Shown here: positions 1 to 6,431 of the stretch, in pieces | Layout of the letters: each line of letters opens with the position of its first letter | Position numbering within the stretch: position 1 is the first letter of the stretch | Assembly: GCA_949486985.1 (NCBI GenBank) | Contig: CATBLW010000270.1 | Location: forward strand, 1 to 12,268 | DNA length: 12,268 bases | Direction of reading: 5' to 3' | Source: Prochlorococcus marinus str. MIT 9215 | GTDB lineage: Bacteria > Cyanobacteriota > Cyanobacteriia > PCC-6307 > Cyanobiaceae | Notes under the pieces: model-generated | Databases searched by the model: none | Told to the model about the DNA's origin: nothing | Seen by the model: only the letters and a program-made list of their open reading frames with translations | Translations under genes and position numbers: made by a program

Positions 1-130
1 AGTACGCCTTTCAGCAGAACGAGGTCATGGCGTGATTTATTTCTTCTGGGAAGGCTTATGGGGAGAATTTAGCGGACCAAGCAGTAAGGAGTATCGTCGT
101 GATTCCTTCAAGAGAATCCATTCTAAATAG
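1..130 (+). CDS. 3' end of a gene, possibly a GHL10-type glycoside hydrolase (partial)
   Basis: The second + frame is open from the left edge and ends at TAG 128-130, giving 42 codons. The residues look like a real protein tail: a hydrophobic aromatic run (GVIYFFWEGLWGEF) followed by a basic, polar end (EYRRDSFKRIHSK). From memory, a GV-FFF-E-LW pattern followed by a charged ERR/F segment is typical of the C-terminus of cyanobacterial GHL10 (DUF187-like) glycoside hydrolases, which are usually exported. That assignment is tentative because the catalytic region lies outside the window. The gene converges on pepN, leaving a 79-base gap in which I see no clear terminator. Coding status is fairly likely; the family is a guess. 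Confidence 0.5.
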   Translation, partial: VRLSAERGHGVIYFFWEGLWGEFSGPSSKEYRRDSFKRIHSK

Positions 131-209
131 AGAATATTCCATGCTGATGGTCACACCAAAAGTCAACTCAGGCGCTATTTAGGACTCAACTCAATCCGCA
201 TACTTGCAA

Positions 210-2843
210 TCAATCCTGTATGAGATTCACAACCTCACGAGTATTGGAAGAGAGTTCTGCAGAGGCAAGCCTTTCGATGGCTACAACCATTGCATCCCGT
301 CTTGATGGTGCATAACTTCGCCATCGACTGAACACCTTGACCATTCGAGAGGCCGTAATCGGGTTGCGCTGATCAACAGCAATCAGCTGATCTGCCATAA
401 AGCAATAACCACTGCCATCAACGGCATGAAACACCGGAGTATTACCAGCAAAGCCACCAAGCACTGCCCTTACAGCGTTGGGAGCCATGGGATCAAAGCG
501 GGGATGCTCCAACAATTGGCTAACTCTTTCCAACCCATTGGCTCGAGGAGTTGAGGCTTCAAGCGCGAACCAGGCATCAAGAATCACTGGTCGATCTTTC
601 CATCGATCATAAAAATTGCTTAAGGCCTTATCTCGTTCAGGGCAATCAACAGCTTGCAAGGCCCTCATAGCCGCTCGAGCAAGCGTCATCGACGGACCAT
701 CAACAGCCTTTAGGGCCTCAAGGCGAACATCAATATCGCCTGCAGCAGCCAACCAGCCCCATGCCAATGCTGTAAGGCTCCGTTCTCCCTGACCCAGCGG
801 CCAGTTAGCAGACCAGGCAGAGCGACTGCGATCTAGCAAATCCTGGAGAACTGACTGGAGGCTTGTCCCTAGTAACAGCTTGAGCGACTGAAAAGCCTCA
901 TAAAGCCCTAAAGGATCTGCAAGGTCTTGAGCTGACTCCAGCTCGGCCAAACCAGGCATGGATAACAACGTTGCTAATAGGGAGGGATCACCCTCAGATT
1001 CAATCAACTGAGCTAAGGCCAAAAGCAAACGTTGCTCAATATCTTGATTGGGCACTTGTGCGGCCCTAGCCAGCAGAACCTTTCTCCAAACGACCTGGCC
1101 AGACTCCCAACGAGCAACGGGGTCATCATCAAATTTCAGCAAATGCAATGACTCCTCCAAGGAGACATCCATTTGCCAAGTCACAGGAGCTGAAAAGCCC
1201 CTAAATAAGGAGAGTGCCGGAGGGTTGCTCGCTAGTGGAAGATCGGTTATTGAAATGTTCTCCTCAACACGATCAAGAACAAGCAGCTGATCCTTGATGA
1301 CTCGACCCTCTTCACCGATCACGGCAATGGCCAATGGAATGACCAACGGTTGTTTATCAGGCTGACCTGGAGTCGCTGGAGTCGATTGCGAAACCTGCAG
1401 GCTCAGGGTTCCAAGTTTTGAATCCCAATAGCGCTTGATAGAAACCTGTGGCGTGCCGGCCTGGTGATACCAACGTTCAAACTGATGACGATCAAAGCCA
1501 AGTTCCTCCCCATTCAGACAAGCACCATCAGCAATAGCACTTACAAACTCTTCTGTAGTTGCTGCAGTGCCATCAAATCGCTCCACATAAACAGCCATGC
1601 CAGCCATAAAACGCTGATGGCCCAGCAAAGTATGAAGCATCCGAATCAATTCAGCGCCCTTCTCATAAATCGTTGTCGTGTAGAAATTATCAATGGCGTA
1701 ATACTCACTAGGTTTAACTGGGTGAGCAGTAGGGCCTGAATCTTCTCTAAACTGAGTATTGCGAAGCATCGATACATCTTCAATCCGCTTTACTGCCTGC
1801 GAATGAAGATCCGCAGTGAAAGATTGGTCACGGAATACGGTTAGGCCTTCTTTTAGCGAAAGCTGAAACCAATCTCTGCAGGTGATTCGATTCCCAGTCC
1901 AATTATGGAAGTATTCATGAGCAACAACGCTTTCTATTCTCTCAAGTTCTGCATCTGTTGTTGATTCAGTGTCAGCCAATACAAGCTTGGAATTAAAAAT
2001 ATTTAGGCTTTTATTCTCCATCGCACCCATATTAAAATGGCGCACAGCAACGATGTTGTATTCATCCAAGTCATATTCCAATCCATAAACCTCCTCATCC
2101 CAAGCCATGGCTCTCTTCAGGGAGGCCATGGCATGAGCTGTGTAGGGCTGATCTCCTGACTCAACATGCAATCGCAATAAAACCGATCGGCCAGACTTTC
2201 TTATAAAGCTGTCCTGAACCTCTTCAAGAACACCAGCAACGAGGGCAAAAAGATAAGACGGCTTTGGATATGGATCGTCCCAAATCGCTTCGTGGCGACC
2301 TGGAGAGTGATCAGTAAGGCCTGAAGAAATCTGATTACCATTTGAAAGCAGAACCGGGTAATGAGATTGATCCGCCTCAATCCGCACCCGATAACGACTT
2401 AAAACATCGGGACGATCAGGATGAAAACTGATCCGACGAAAACCTTCGGCTTCACATTGGGTGGTAAGCATTCCACCACTTGAATAAAGACCTTCTAATG
2501 AGGTGTTGCTAAACGGATCAATCCGACAATCAATCCTTAACTCAAAAGGCTGAGCTGGAGGCTGATGAAGAACGAGTTCACTCGAACTGAGCTTGAAATT
2601 ATCACCGTTCAACCTATTTCCATCAACACTGATGCTCTCCAACTCGAGATCATTTCCCTTAAGCAACATGGGAACACTGACAGCAGAGCGTGGCTCCACC
2701 CGCATACAACTGGAGACCCTTACAACATCATCTTCAACGATAAAATCAAGTTCAATGGTGGGGATCAAAAAAGGATACGGGACGTATTCCCCCAAGCGGA
2801 TCGGGCCATTCACCCCTTGTGGCGGATTGGGCTGTACTGCCAT
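210..2843 (-). CDS. pepN: aminopeptidase N (M1 family zinc metallopeptidase)
   Basis: The product is a cytoplasmic zinc exopeptidase that removes N-terminal residues from peptides in protein turnover. Numbering from a TTG at 2849, the substrate-binding GAMEN motif is at residues 275-279. The zinc motif HEYFH is at 311-315, with the third zinc ligand Glu334 in SLKEGLTVF, the usual 19 residues later. The catalytic Tyr is probably Tyr395 in TIYEKGAE. The N-terminal beta-sandwich domain and the helical C-terminal domain are both present, and about 877 residues matches bacterial PepN of the E. coli type. I chose the ATG at 2841-2843 (MAVQPNPP...); the reading frame also permits a TTG two codons upstream. 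No good Shine-Dalgarno sequence precedes either. The gene follows the terminator of the exported-protein gene, so it probably has its own promoter within 2844-2918. No frameshift or missing active-site residue is seen. Confidence 0.97.
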   Translation of the reverse strand: MAVQPNPPQGVNGPIRLGEYVPYPFLIPTIELDFIVEDDVVRVSSCMRVEPRSAVSVPMLLKGNDLELESISVDGNRLNGDNFKLSSSELVLHQPPAQPFELRIDCRIDPFSNTSLEGLYSSGGMLTTQCEAEGFRRISFHPDRPDVLSRYRVRIEADQSHYPVLLSNGNQISSGLTDHSPGRHEAIWDDPYPKPSYLFALVAGVLEEVQDSFIRKSGRSVLLRLHVESGDQPYTAHAMASLKRAMAWDEEVYGLEYDLDEYNIVAVRHFNMGAMENKSLNIFNSKLVLADTESTTDAELERIESVVAHEYFHNWTGNRITCRDWFQLSLKEGLTVFRDQSFTADLHSQAVKRIEDVSMLRNTQFREDSGPTAHPVKPSEYYAIDNFYTTTIYEKGAELIRMLHTLLGHQRFMAGMAVYVERFDGTAATTEEFVSAIADGACLNGEELGFDRHQFERWYHQAGTPQVSIKRYWDSKLGTLSLQVSQSTPATPGQPDKQPLVIPLAIAVIGEEGRVIKDQLLVLDRVEENISITDLPLASNPPALSLFRGFSAPVTWQMDVSLEESLHLLKFDDDPVARWESGQVVWRKVLLARAAQVPNQDIEQRLLLALAQLIESEGDPSLLATLLSMPGLAELESAQDLADPLGLYEAFQSLKLLLGTSLQSVLQDLLDRSRSAWSANWPLGQGERSLTALAWGWLAAAGDIDVRLEALKAVDGPSMTLARAAMRALQAVDCPERDKALSNFYDRWKDRPVILDAWFALEASTPRANGLERVSQLLEHPRFDPMAPNAVRAVLGGFAGNTPVFHAVDGSGYCFMADQLIAVDQRNPITASRMVKVFSRWRSYAPSRRDAMVVAIERLASAELSSNTREVVNLIQD

Positions 2844-2862
2844 AGTCAACGATGAGATTGAG

Positions 2863-2894
2863 AAGTCATGACTTGTAGGAGTTGATTGCCTACA
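2863..2894. repeat. perfect 12-bp palindrome abutting a 6-bp inverted repeat upstream of pepN
   Basis: AAGTCATGACTT (2863-2874) is its own reverse complement. Sharing base 2874 is a second dyad, TGTAGG (2874-2879) and CCTACA (2889-2894), with a 9-base spacer. Both lie in the short gap before pepN, 20-51 bases upstream of its ATG on the minus strand, where an operator or leader hairpin would sit. No known regulator site is recognised, so regulatory function is inference only. Confidence 0.35.
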
Positions 2895-2918
2895 GAGTTA
2901 ACTGAGAATATTGATATC

Positions 2919-2955
2919 AAAAAAAAACTCGGCAACTGCAATCAATGCAATTACC
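2919..2955 (-). terminator. Rho-independent terminator of the exported-protein gene
   Basis: Read on the minus strand, GGTAATTGCA (from 2955) pairs with TGCAGTTGCC (ending 2931) across the loop TTGAT. This gives a 10-bp RNA stem with two G-U wobbles. After GAG comes a run of nine T residues (complement of 2919-2927). The wobbles pair only in the minus-strand RNA; on the + strand they become A-C mismatches, which fixes the direction. It starts 23 bases beyond the TAG of the 2979-3443 gene and separates that gene from pepN. Confidence 0.85.
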
Positions 2956-2978
2956 GAATGGTTTCAGCAGCTATTTCA

Positions 2979-3443
2979 CTACTTCTTCTTGCTTTTTTCC
3001 TGCTGTTTCTTCATAGCTTCCTCAACCTTTGCCTTTACATCAGCAGGCACTTCTTTAGGGCAGAAAGTCATAGCACCGGTGATGATCTGAAACTCAGCAC
3101 CAGAAAACAATTGCTTATTGGTGAGCTTCTTATCTCCTGCAGATGCCACCACGCCGCCATGGCGACCACTAAGGATCTGAACGTAAGTAGCTGCAGCGAT
3201 CCCAACCGCCTTAGGGAATTCAACGCCTGCAGCGCGAGCATTGCAGACATAGGAAGAGCCCATGCCCCGATAAAGGAAAACATCTTCGTTCGTTGCTGGG
3301 GGACTCTTGTCACCACCTGCGCTCTGAGCATGTGCAGCCGGACTGATCAGACCAATGGAAGCAACGAGCAATGGTGCGGCAAGAGCTAAACGCAGTCGAC
3401 GAGGAAGGTTATGCAAAGGATCTGATCCTGAATACGTGGTCAT
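2979..3443 (-). CDS. small exported protein of unknown function, conserved in picocyanobacteria
   Basis: This 154-residue protein starts at ATG (3441-3443). A basic stretch (RRLRLAL, about 15-21) precedes a hydrophobic core (about 18-35) and an AHA|Q signal-peptidase I site near residues 37-40. The mature protein of about 115 residues is therefore probably exported to the periplasm or thylakoid lumen. It has two cysteines, Cys67 in SSYVCNAR and Cys128 in MTFCPKE, which could form a disulfide after export. The C-terminus is a Lys/Glu-rich helix ending in SKKKK-like residues (140-154). I recall related small proteins in marine Synechococcus and Prochlorococcus, sometimes loosely labelled cAMP phosphodiesterase; no catalytic motif here supports that label. 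It sits 77 bases downstream of the 3521-4039 gene on the same strand and has its own terminator. No function is assigned. Confidence 0.8.
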   Translation of the reverse strand: MTTYSGSDPLHNLPRRLRLALAAPLLVASIGLISPAAHAQSAGGDKSPPATNEDVFLYRGMGSSYVCNARAAGVEFPKAVGIAAATYVQILSGRHGGVVASAGDKKLTNKQLFSGAEFQIITGAMTFCPKEVPADVKAKVEEAMKKQQEKSKKK

Positions 3444-3484
3444 GGTGCCTTATCTAGCCAGGTGTTAACCACCCCTATTTTCAA

Positions 3485-3513
3485 GCTGCTAACAAAGCCA
3501 TTCATTTAGCAGC
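3485..3513 (-). repeat. 8-bp inverted repeat between two minus-strand genes
   Basis: GCTGCTAA (3485-3492) and TTAGCAGC (3506-3513) are exact reverse complements with a 13-base spacer. On the minus strand this lies just after the stop of the 3521-4039 gene. The RNA hairpin is followed by TTGAAAATAG rather than a U run, so it is a poor intrinsic terminator. It could be an RNA-stabilising or processing hairpin, or a weak terminator. Confidence 0.45.
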
Positions 3514-3520
3514 AAGAGTA

Positions 3521-4039
3521 TTACTCCTCAATCGGCTTCGAGGCCTCCTCAAGGCGGATTTCGTGGTGATGTTCCATGATTTTCAGCTCGCCATCAGCCC
3601 AGCTGTAGATAGCCCTAGAGCGATATCGATCCTGATCAATCAGGCGAGCATGCTCAAGAATGTCCCAATTTTCATAGTGGGATTCAAAAATCGACTCGTG
3701 TTCATCAACCTGGCGAATACTTGTCTTGACAGGAGAATCATCAAGGTAGGCCTTGCTCCTCAGCAGCTTGTGCCCCCAAAGGGTGGCTTCGATCACTCCC
3801 TGTCGCTGATACCTGGGCTTTTTCACGAACAAATCGGAATCCTTCTCAGGCCACCAGCTGAAGCGATAGCGAGTGTTTCCATCTTCAAGTTCCGCGAACA
3901 TTTCCACGCGGATGACCATATCCACATGAAAGACCTCATCGTTATCAAATAAATACTGTCTCCGAGAACGCCAAAGGCCAAGGGTACGGGCAAACCAGCG
4001 TCGCAAATTGCTGTCGAGATTGATCCTCGGATCGTTCAC
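3521..4039 (-). CDS. conserved cyanobacterial protein of unknown function
   Basis: The 172-residue protein starts at GTG (4037-4039); an in-frame stop lies a few codons upstream and there is no earlier start. It has no signal peptide or membrane segment, so it is probably cytoplasmic. It is rich in aromatic and charged residues and appears to alternate short strands. Landmarks include RSRRQYLF (about 24-31), YRFSWWPE (about 58-65), a middle EATLWGHKLLRSKAYL segment, and a C-terminal DQDRYRSRAIYSW...IMEHHHEIRL segment. The WRSRRQY element followed by strand-like segments faintly recalls lipocalin-fold CpcS/CpeS-type proteins, but that is weak. The gene is divergent from sasA across 163 bases, so the two may share a regulatory region. 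I can assign no function. Confidence 0.8.
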   Translation of the reverse strand: MNDPRINLDSNLRRWFARTLGLWRSRRQYLFDNDEVFHVDMVIRVEMFAELEDGNTRYRFSWWPEKDSDLFVKKPRYQRQGVIEATLWGHKLLRSKAYLDDSPVKTSIRQVDEHESIFESHYENWDILEHARLIDQDRYRSRAIYSWADGELKIMEHHHEIRLEEASKPIEE

Positions 4040-4202
4040 AGGAACGCCTGGAACGAGGGATTAACCCTTGCTCTCCGAAGGGACGAAACACATAACACTG
4101 GCTTTCACTCGGCAACAGACTGTTCCCTAACGTCTTAGCGAATTAGCAGCTTGATGCAAAAGCTCATAAGGTGAGCCTCAACATTGCTAGGCGCCCGCCG
4201 CT

Positions 4203-5354
4203 GTGGATGGGGTCAAAGATAAACGTCGGCAACAGCTAACCCTGCTGCTTGTGGCCGATCGCCACCACCTCTCCAGGGGTGACATAAGAGCTTTGGTCAA
4301 GTTCCTGGAAAGCGAAGACTGCGGCTTCGATGTAGCTCTACAGGTTGTGAATCCTGTTGAGCAGCCAGAACTGCTCGAGCTGCATCGTCTGGTTGCCATT
4401 CCTGCCCTGATCAAGCTTGCCCCTGCCCCAAAGCAGGTGTTCGCAGGCAGCAGCATCTTCCAGCAATTGAGAGGCTGGCTGCCCCGATGGCAGAAGGAAG
4501 GAGTTGTCAGCGGCCTAGGCCTGAGCCTTACCCCCCCAGAACTCGACGGCAGCCGCACCCAGAGAGAACTGCAACTCGAAGACCAACTCCTGGTTTTGCG
4601 CCAGGAGAACGAAACTCTCATCGATCGCCTCCACTCCCAAGAAAGCTTGCTGAGAATGGTGGCCCATGAATTAAGGACACCCCTTACCGCTGCCGCTCTA
4701 GCTGTTCAAAGCCAACGGCTTGGACAAATCGACCTTGACCGCTTTCAAGACGTGATCACCAGGCGTCTAGAGGAAATAGAAGTGTTGTCGAAAGAGCTTC
4801 TCGAAGTTGGCAGCACACGTTGGGAATCTCTCTTCAATCCACAACGTCTTGACCTCGCCAGCGTCGCTGCTGAAGCAATCCTGGAGCTTGAGAAGCAGTG
4901 GTTAGGGAGAGACGTTGGCATCCATACGGACATGCCCTCCGATTTGCCAAAGGTCTTTGCTGATCAACGGCGAATGCGACAGGTGTTGCTCAACCTTCTG
5001 GGAAACGCCCTCAAATTCACTCAAGACGGTGGCAAAATCTCGCTGACGATGCTTCACCGCACAAGTCAATGGCTGCAAATAAGTGTTTGTGATAGCGGTC
5101 CTGGCATTCCAGAAGCTGAACAGCAAAGAATTTTTCTAGATCGGGTACGACTGCCACAAACTTCAGGTCGCACCGCTGGCTTCGGAGTCGGTTTATCCGT
5201 CTGCAGCAGGATCGTTGAAGTTCATGGCGGTCGAATCTGGGTCGTCTCCGAACCCGACAAAGGAGCCTGCTTCTACTTCACCATTCCTGTCTGGCAAGGA
5301 CAGGAACAAAAGCAAGAGCCAGGCTCCTTGACGGAGGGTCAGGCGGGCCCGTAG
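4203..5354 (+). CDS. sasA: adaptive-response sensor histidine kinase SasA (circadian output kinase)
   Basis: SasA autophosphorylates in response to KaiC state and passes phosphate to the response regulator RpaA, setting genome-wide day/night transcription. The 383-residue protein has a KaiB-like thioredoxin-fold sensor domain (about 12-100: LTLLLVADR, LQVVNPVEQPEL, VAIPALIKLAP). A short coiled linker (about 118-147) follows, then the kinase core. His155 in the H-box MVAHELRTP is the phosphoacceptor. The N-box is NLLGNALKF (264-272), the G1 box DSGPGIP (297-303), and the G2 box GFGVGLSV (326-333). No transmembrane helix is present, as expected for soluble SasA. The start is GTG at 4203; an in-frame TAG at 4188-4190 excludes anything longer, and there is no clear Shine-Dalgarno. 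It is divergent from the 3521-4039 gene, and trnE begins 45 bases after its stop. Confidence 0.95.
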   Translation: MDGVKDKRRQQLTLLLVADRHHLSRGDIRALVKFLESEDCGFDVALQVVNPVEQPELLELHRLVAIPALIKLAPAPKQVFAGSSIFQQLRGWLPRWQKEGVVSGLGLSLTPPELDGSRTQRELQLEDQLLVLRQENETLIDRLHSQESLLRMVAHELRTPLTAAALAVQSQRLGQIDLDRFQDVITRRLEEIEVLSKELLEVGSTRWESLFNPQRLDLASVAAEAILELEKQWLGRDVGIHTDMPSDLPKVFADQRRMRQVLLNLLGNALKFTQDGGKISLTMLHRTSQWLQISVCDSGPGIPEAEQQRIFLDRVRLPQTSGRTAGFGVGLSVCSRIVEVHGGRIWVVSEPDKGACFYFTIPVWQGQEQKQEPGSLTEGQAGP

Positions 5355-5399
5355 CTTTCCCTGGTGATCAGATGCAAAGTCAGATGCGATCACGGCCTC

Positions 5400-5472
5400 G
5401 CCCCCATCGTCTAGAGGCCTAGGACACCTCCCTTTCACGGAGGCGACAGGGGTTCGAATCCCCTTGGGGGTA
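5400..5472 (+). tRNA. trnE: tRNA-Glu (anticodon UUC)
   Basis: This 73-nt cloverleaf has acceptor strands GCCCCCA (5400-5406) and TGGGGGT with discriminator A at 5472; the first pair is G-U. The anticodon stem is CCTCC (5427-5431) with GGAGG (5439-5443). The 7-base loop CTTTCAC carries anticodon TTC at 5434-5436. The T arm is AGGGG-TTCGAAT-CCCCT, with the invariant TTCGA. The 3' CCA is not encoded, since TCC follows. In cyanobacteria this tRNA also supplies glutamyl-tRNA to glutamyl-tRNA reductase, the first step to haem, chlorophyll and corrinoids. It follows sasA closely on the same strand, with no terminator visible between them. Confidence 0.97.
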
Positions 5473-5559
5473 TCCATTAATCCGGCGCTAAGCCTGCTTC
5501 AGAGCAAGAAGGCGCCAAAAAACAAAGGATTCAGAAAAACAATCCAACTGAATTTGATC

Positions 5560-5581
5560 ACAAACTCGATGGTTTGTTTTT
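5560..5581 (+). terminator. possible weak terminator downstream of trnE
   Basis: ACAAAC (5560-5565) pairs with GTTTGT (5572-5577) across a TCGATG loop, followed by TTTT. The stem is short and A/T-rich, so termination would be weak. It is the only + strand hairpin with a T run that I found in the 5473-5696 gap between the tRNA and the convergent minus-strand gene. The rest of that gap shows no convincing gene. Confidence 0.35.
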
Positions 5582-5696
5582 GTGAAAACTCAATCCAGAC
5601 TCATTGGTATGTCTTGAAATGCGCAGATGAGCGGAGAATGAAGATCTGCTAACTGCAATCTTCAACGCCAATCCTCAGGAGCCTTAGACCTCAAGC

Positions 5697-6260
5697 TCAA
5701 GCCTGAAGGCTTAACGCCTGTCTCTCAACGGCTAAAAGGTTGGCCGTTAAATCCTCTCTCAGACGCTGTTCAATCAACCCCACGGGAGTGCCGATACAAC
5801 CTTGAACGGTTAGCTCATAAAGAAGAGAGGTTCCTTCTTCATTCAATGAACGCATGCTCCAGGCCCCTTCAAAACGCCTGAAATCACCTTTGAGCATTTT
5901 GAATGTCAACTGGCCTTCATTGATGTTTTCAACCAACTCCAGCTCCACCTGAGCCGTGAACTTCAAGCCCATCAACTGTTGACTGCCGACCTGCTTCAGA
6001 TGAACTCTGTCACCTTCTCGAGACACAACATTGCTACTGACAAGGTTGGGGATGAATTCACTGAGCTTGTCGTAATCGGTAAGAACAGCCCAGAGCAAAG
6101 AGGTTGAGATGGGCGTGCGCAACTGAACAGCGAGCCTCCGGGTACCTTTCGGGAGCCGTTCCATCGTCTGCTCGATGGTCTGTCGCTTGAGCGCCACAGT
6201 GTCTAGCGACTCGGTAAGCGCAGAATCAACAGGACTTTTTAGACCTTGAAGAGATGCCAA
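5697..6260 (-). CDS. SRPBCC/START-like (polyketide cyclase/dehydrase family) protein
   Basis: The 187-residue protein has the helix-grip pattern of the SRPBCC superfamily, which binds hydrophobic ligands in a deep cavity. An opening strand (TRRLAVQLRTPIS, about 41-53) leads into the hallmark helix and turn LLWAVLTDYDKLSEFIPNL. Several beta strands follow, including EGDRVHLKQVG, QLTFKMLKGDFRRFEGAW and SLLYELTVQ. A long C-terminal helix (about 155-187) closes it. Close relatives occur across cyanobacteria and plant plastids, mostly uncharacterised; lipid, isoprenoid or pigment ligands are possible but nothing here selects one. The longest frame begins at TTG (6258-6260), with a stop 6 codons upstream. 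An in-frame GTG at about residue 23 or ATG at about residue 33 could be the real start without damaging the domain. It is divergent from petH across 171 bases. Confidence 0.85.
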   Translation of the reverse strand: MASLQGLKSPVDSALTESLDTVALKRQTIEQTMERLPKGTRRLAVQLRTPISTSLLWAVLTDYDKLSEFIPNLVSSNVVSREGDRVHLKQVGSQQLMGLKFTAQVELELVENINEGQLTFKMLKGDFRRFEGAWSMRSLNEEGTSLLYELTVQGCIGTPVGLIEQRLREDLTANLLAVERQALSLQA

Positions 6261-6305
6261 TGGAGAGGCTGCGCTTTAGCTCAGAAGAATATTGAGACGA
6301 TCTTA

Positions 6306-6324
6306 AGGAACTTGATCAGCTCCT
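6306..6324. repeat. imperfect dyad in the petH divergent intergenic region
   Basis: AGGAACT (6306-6312) and AGCTCCT (6318-6324) match as inverted half-sites at 6 of 7 positions around a 5-base centre. They lie between the divergent SRPBCC-family gene and petH. A regulator-binding site is possible but not recognised, and a match this short can arise by chance. A tandem CTGACCT heptamer lies further toward petH, near 6367-6380. Confidence 0.2.
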
Positions 6325-6431
6325 CACGTTCTTTGCTGTGCCAGTGAACAAACGTAACCCAATCCTGACCTCTGACCTCGCTCATTTTCTCGGCTTCCAA
6401 GTAGTGTCTCGCCATCGCGTTTCGGCTCTTT

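Noticed and set aside
2565..2871. Two + strand open frames antisense to the pepN 5' end
   Set aside because: They lie opposite well-conserved pepN coding sequence and show no protein family features.
5364..5393. 6-bp inverted repeat GTGATC/GATCAC with a repeated TCAGATGC inside, just upstream of trnE
   Set aside because: The arms are short with an 18-base loop and no T run follows. It cannot be told from chance and is not a terminator.
5193..5477. Minus-strand open frame running through the tRNA and the sasA 3' end (MDTPKGIRTPVASVKG...)
   Set aside because: Its first part is the complement of the tRNA-Glu gene and the rest is antisense to sasA. This is a common false protein.
5464..5652. 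Small + strand open frame of 62 codons after the tRNA
   Set aside because: It begins inside the 3' end of the tRNA and has no ribosome site or recognisable protein character. A 27-codon frame inside it (from ATG 5569) overlaps the possible terminator.
5700..5713. AAGCC-TGAA-GGCTT hairpin at the 3' end of the SRPBCC-family gene
   Set aside because: It lies largely within the coding sequence, has only a 5-bp stem, and has no T run on the minus strand.
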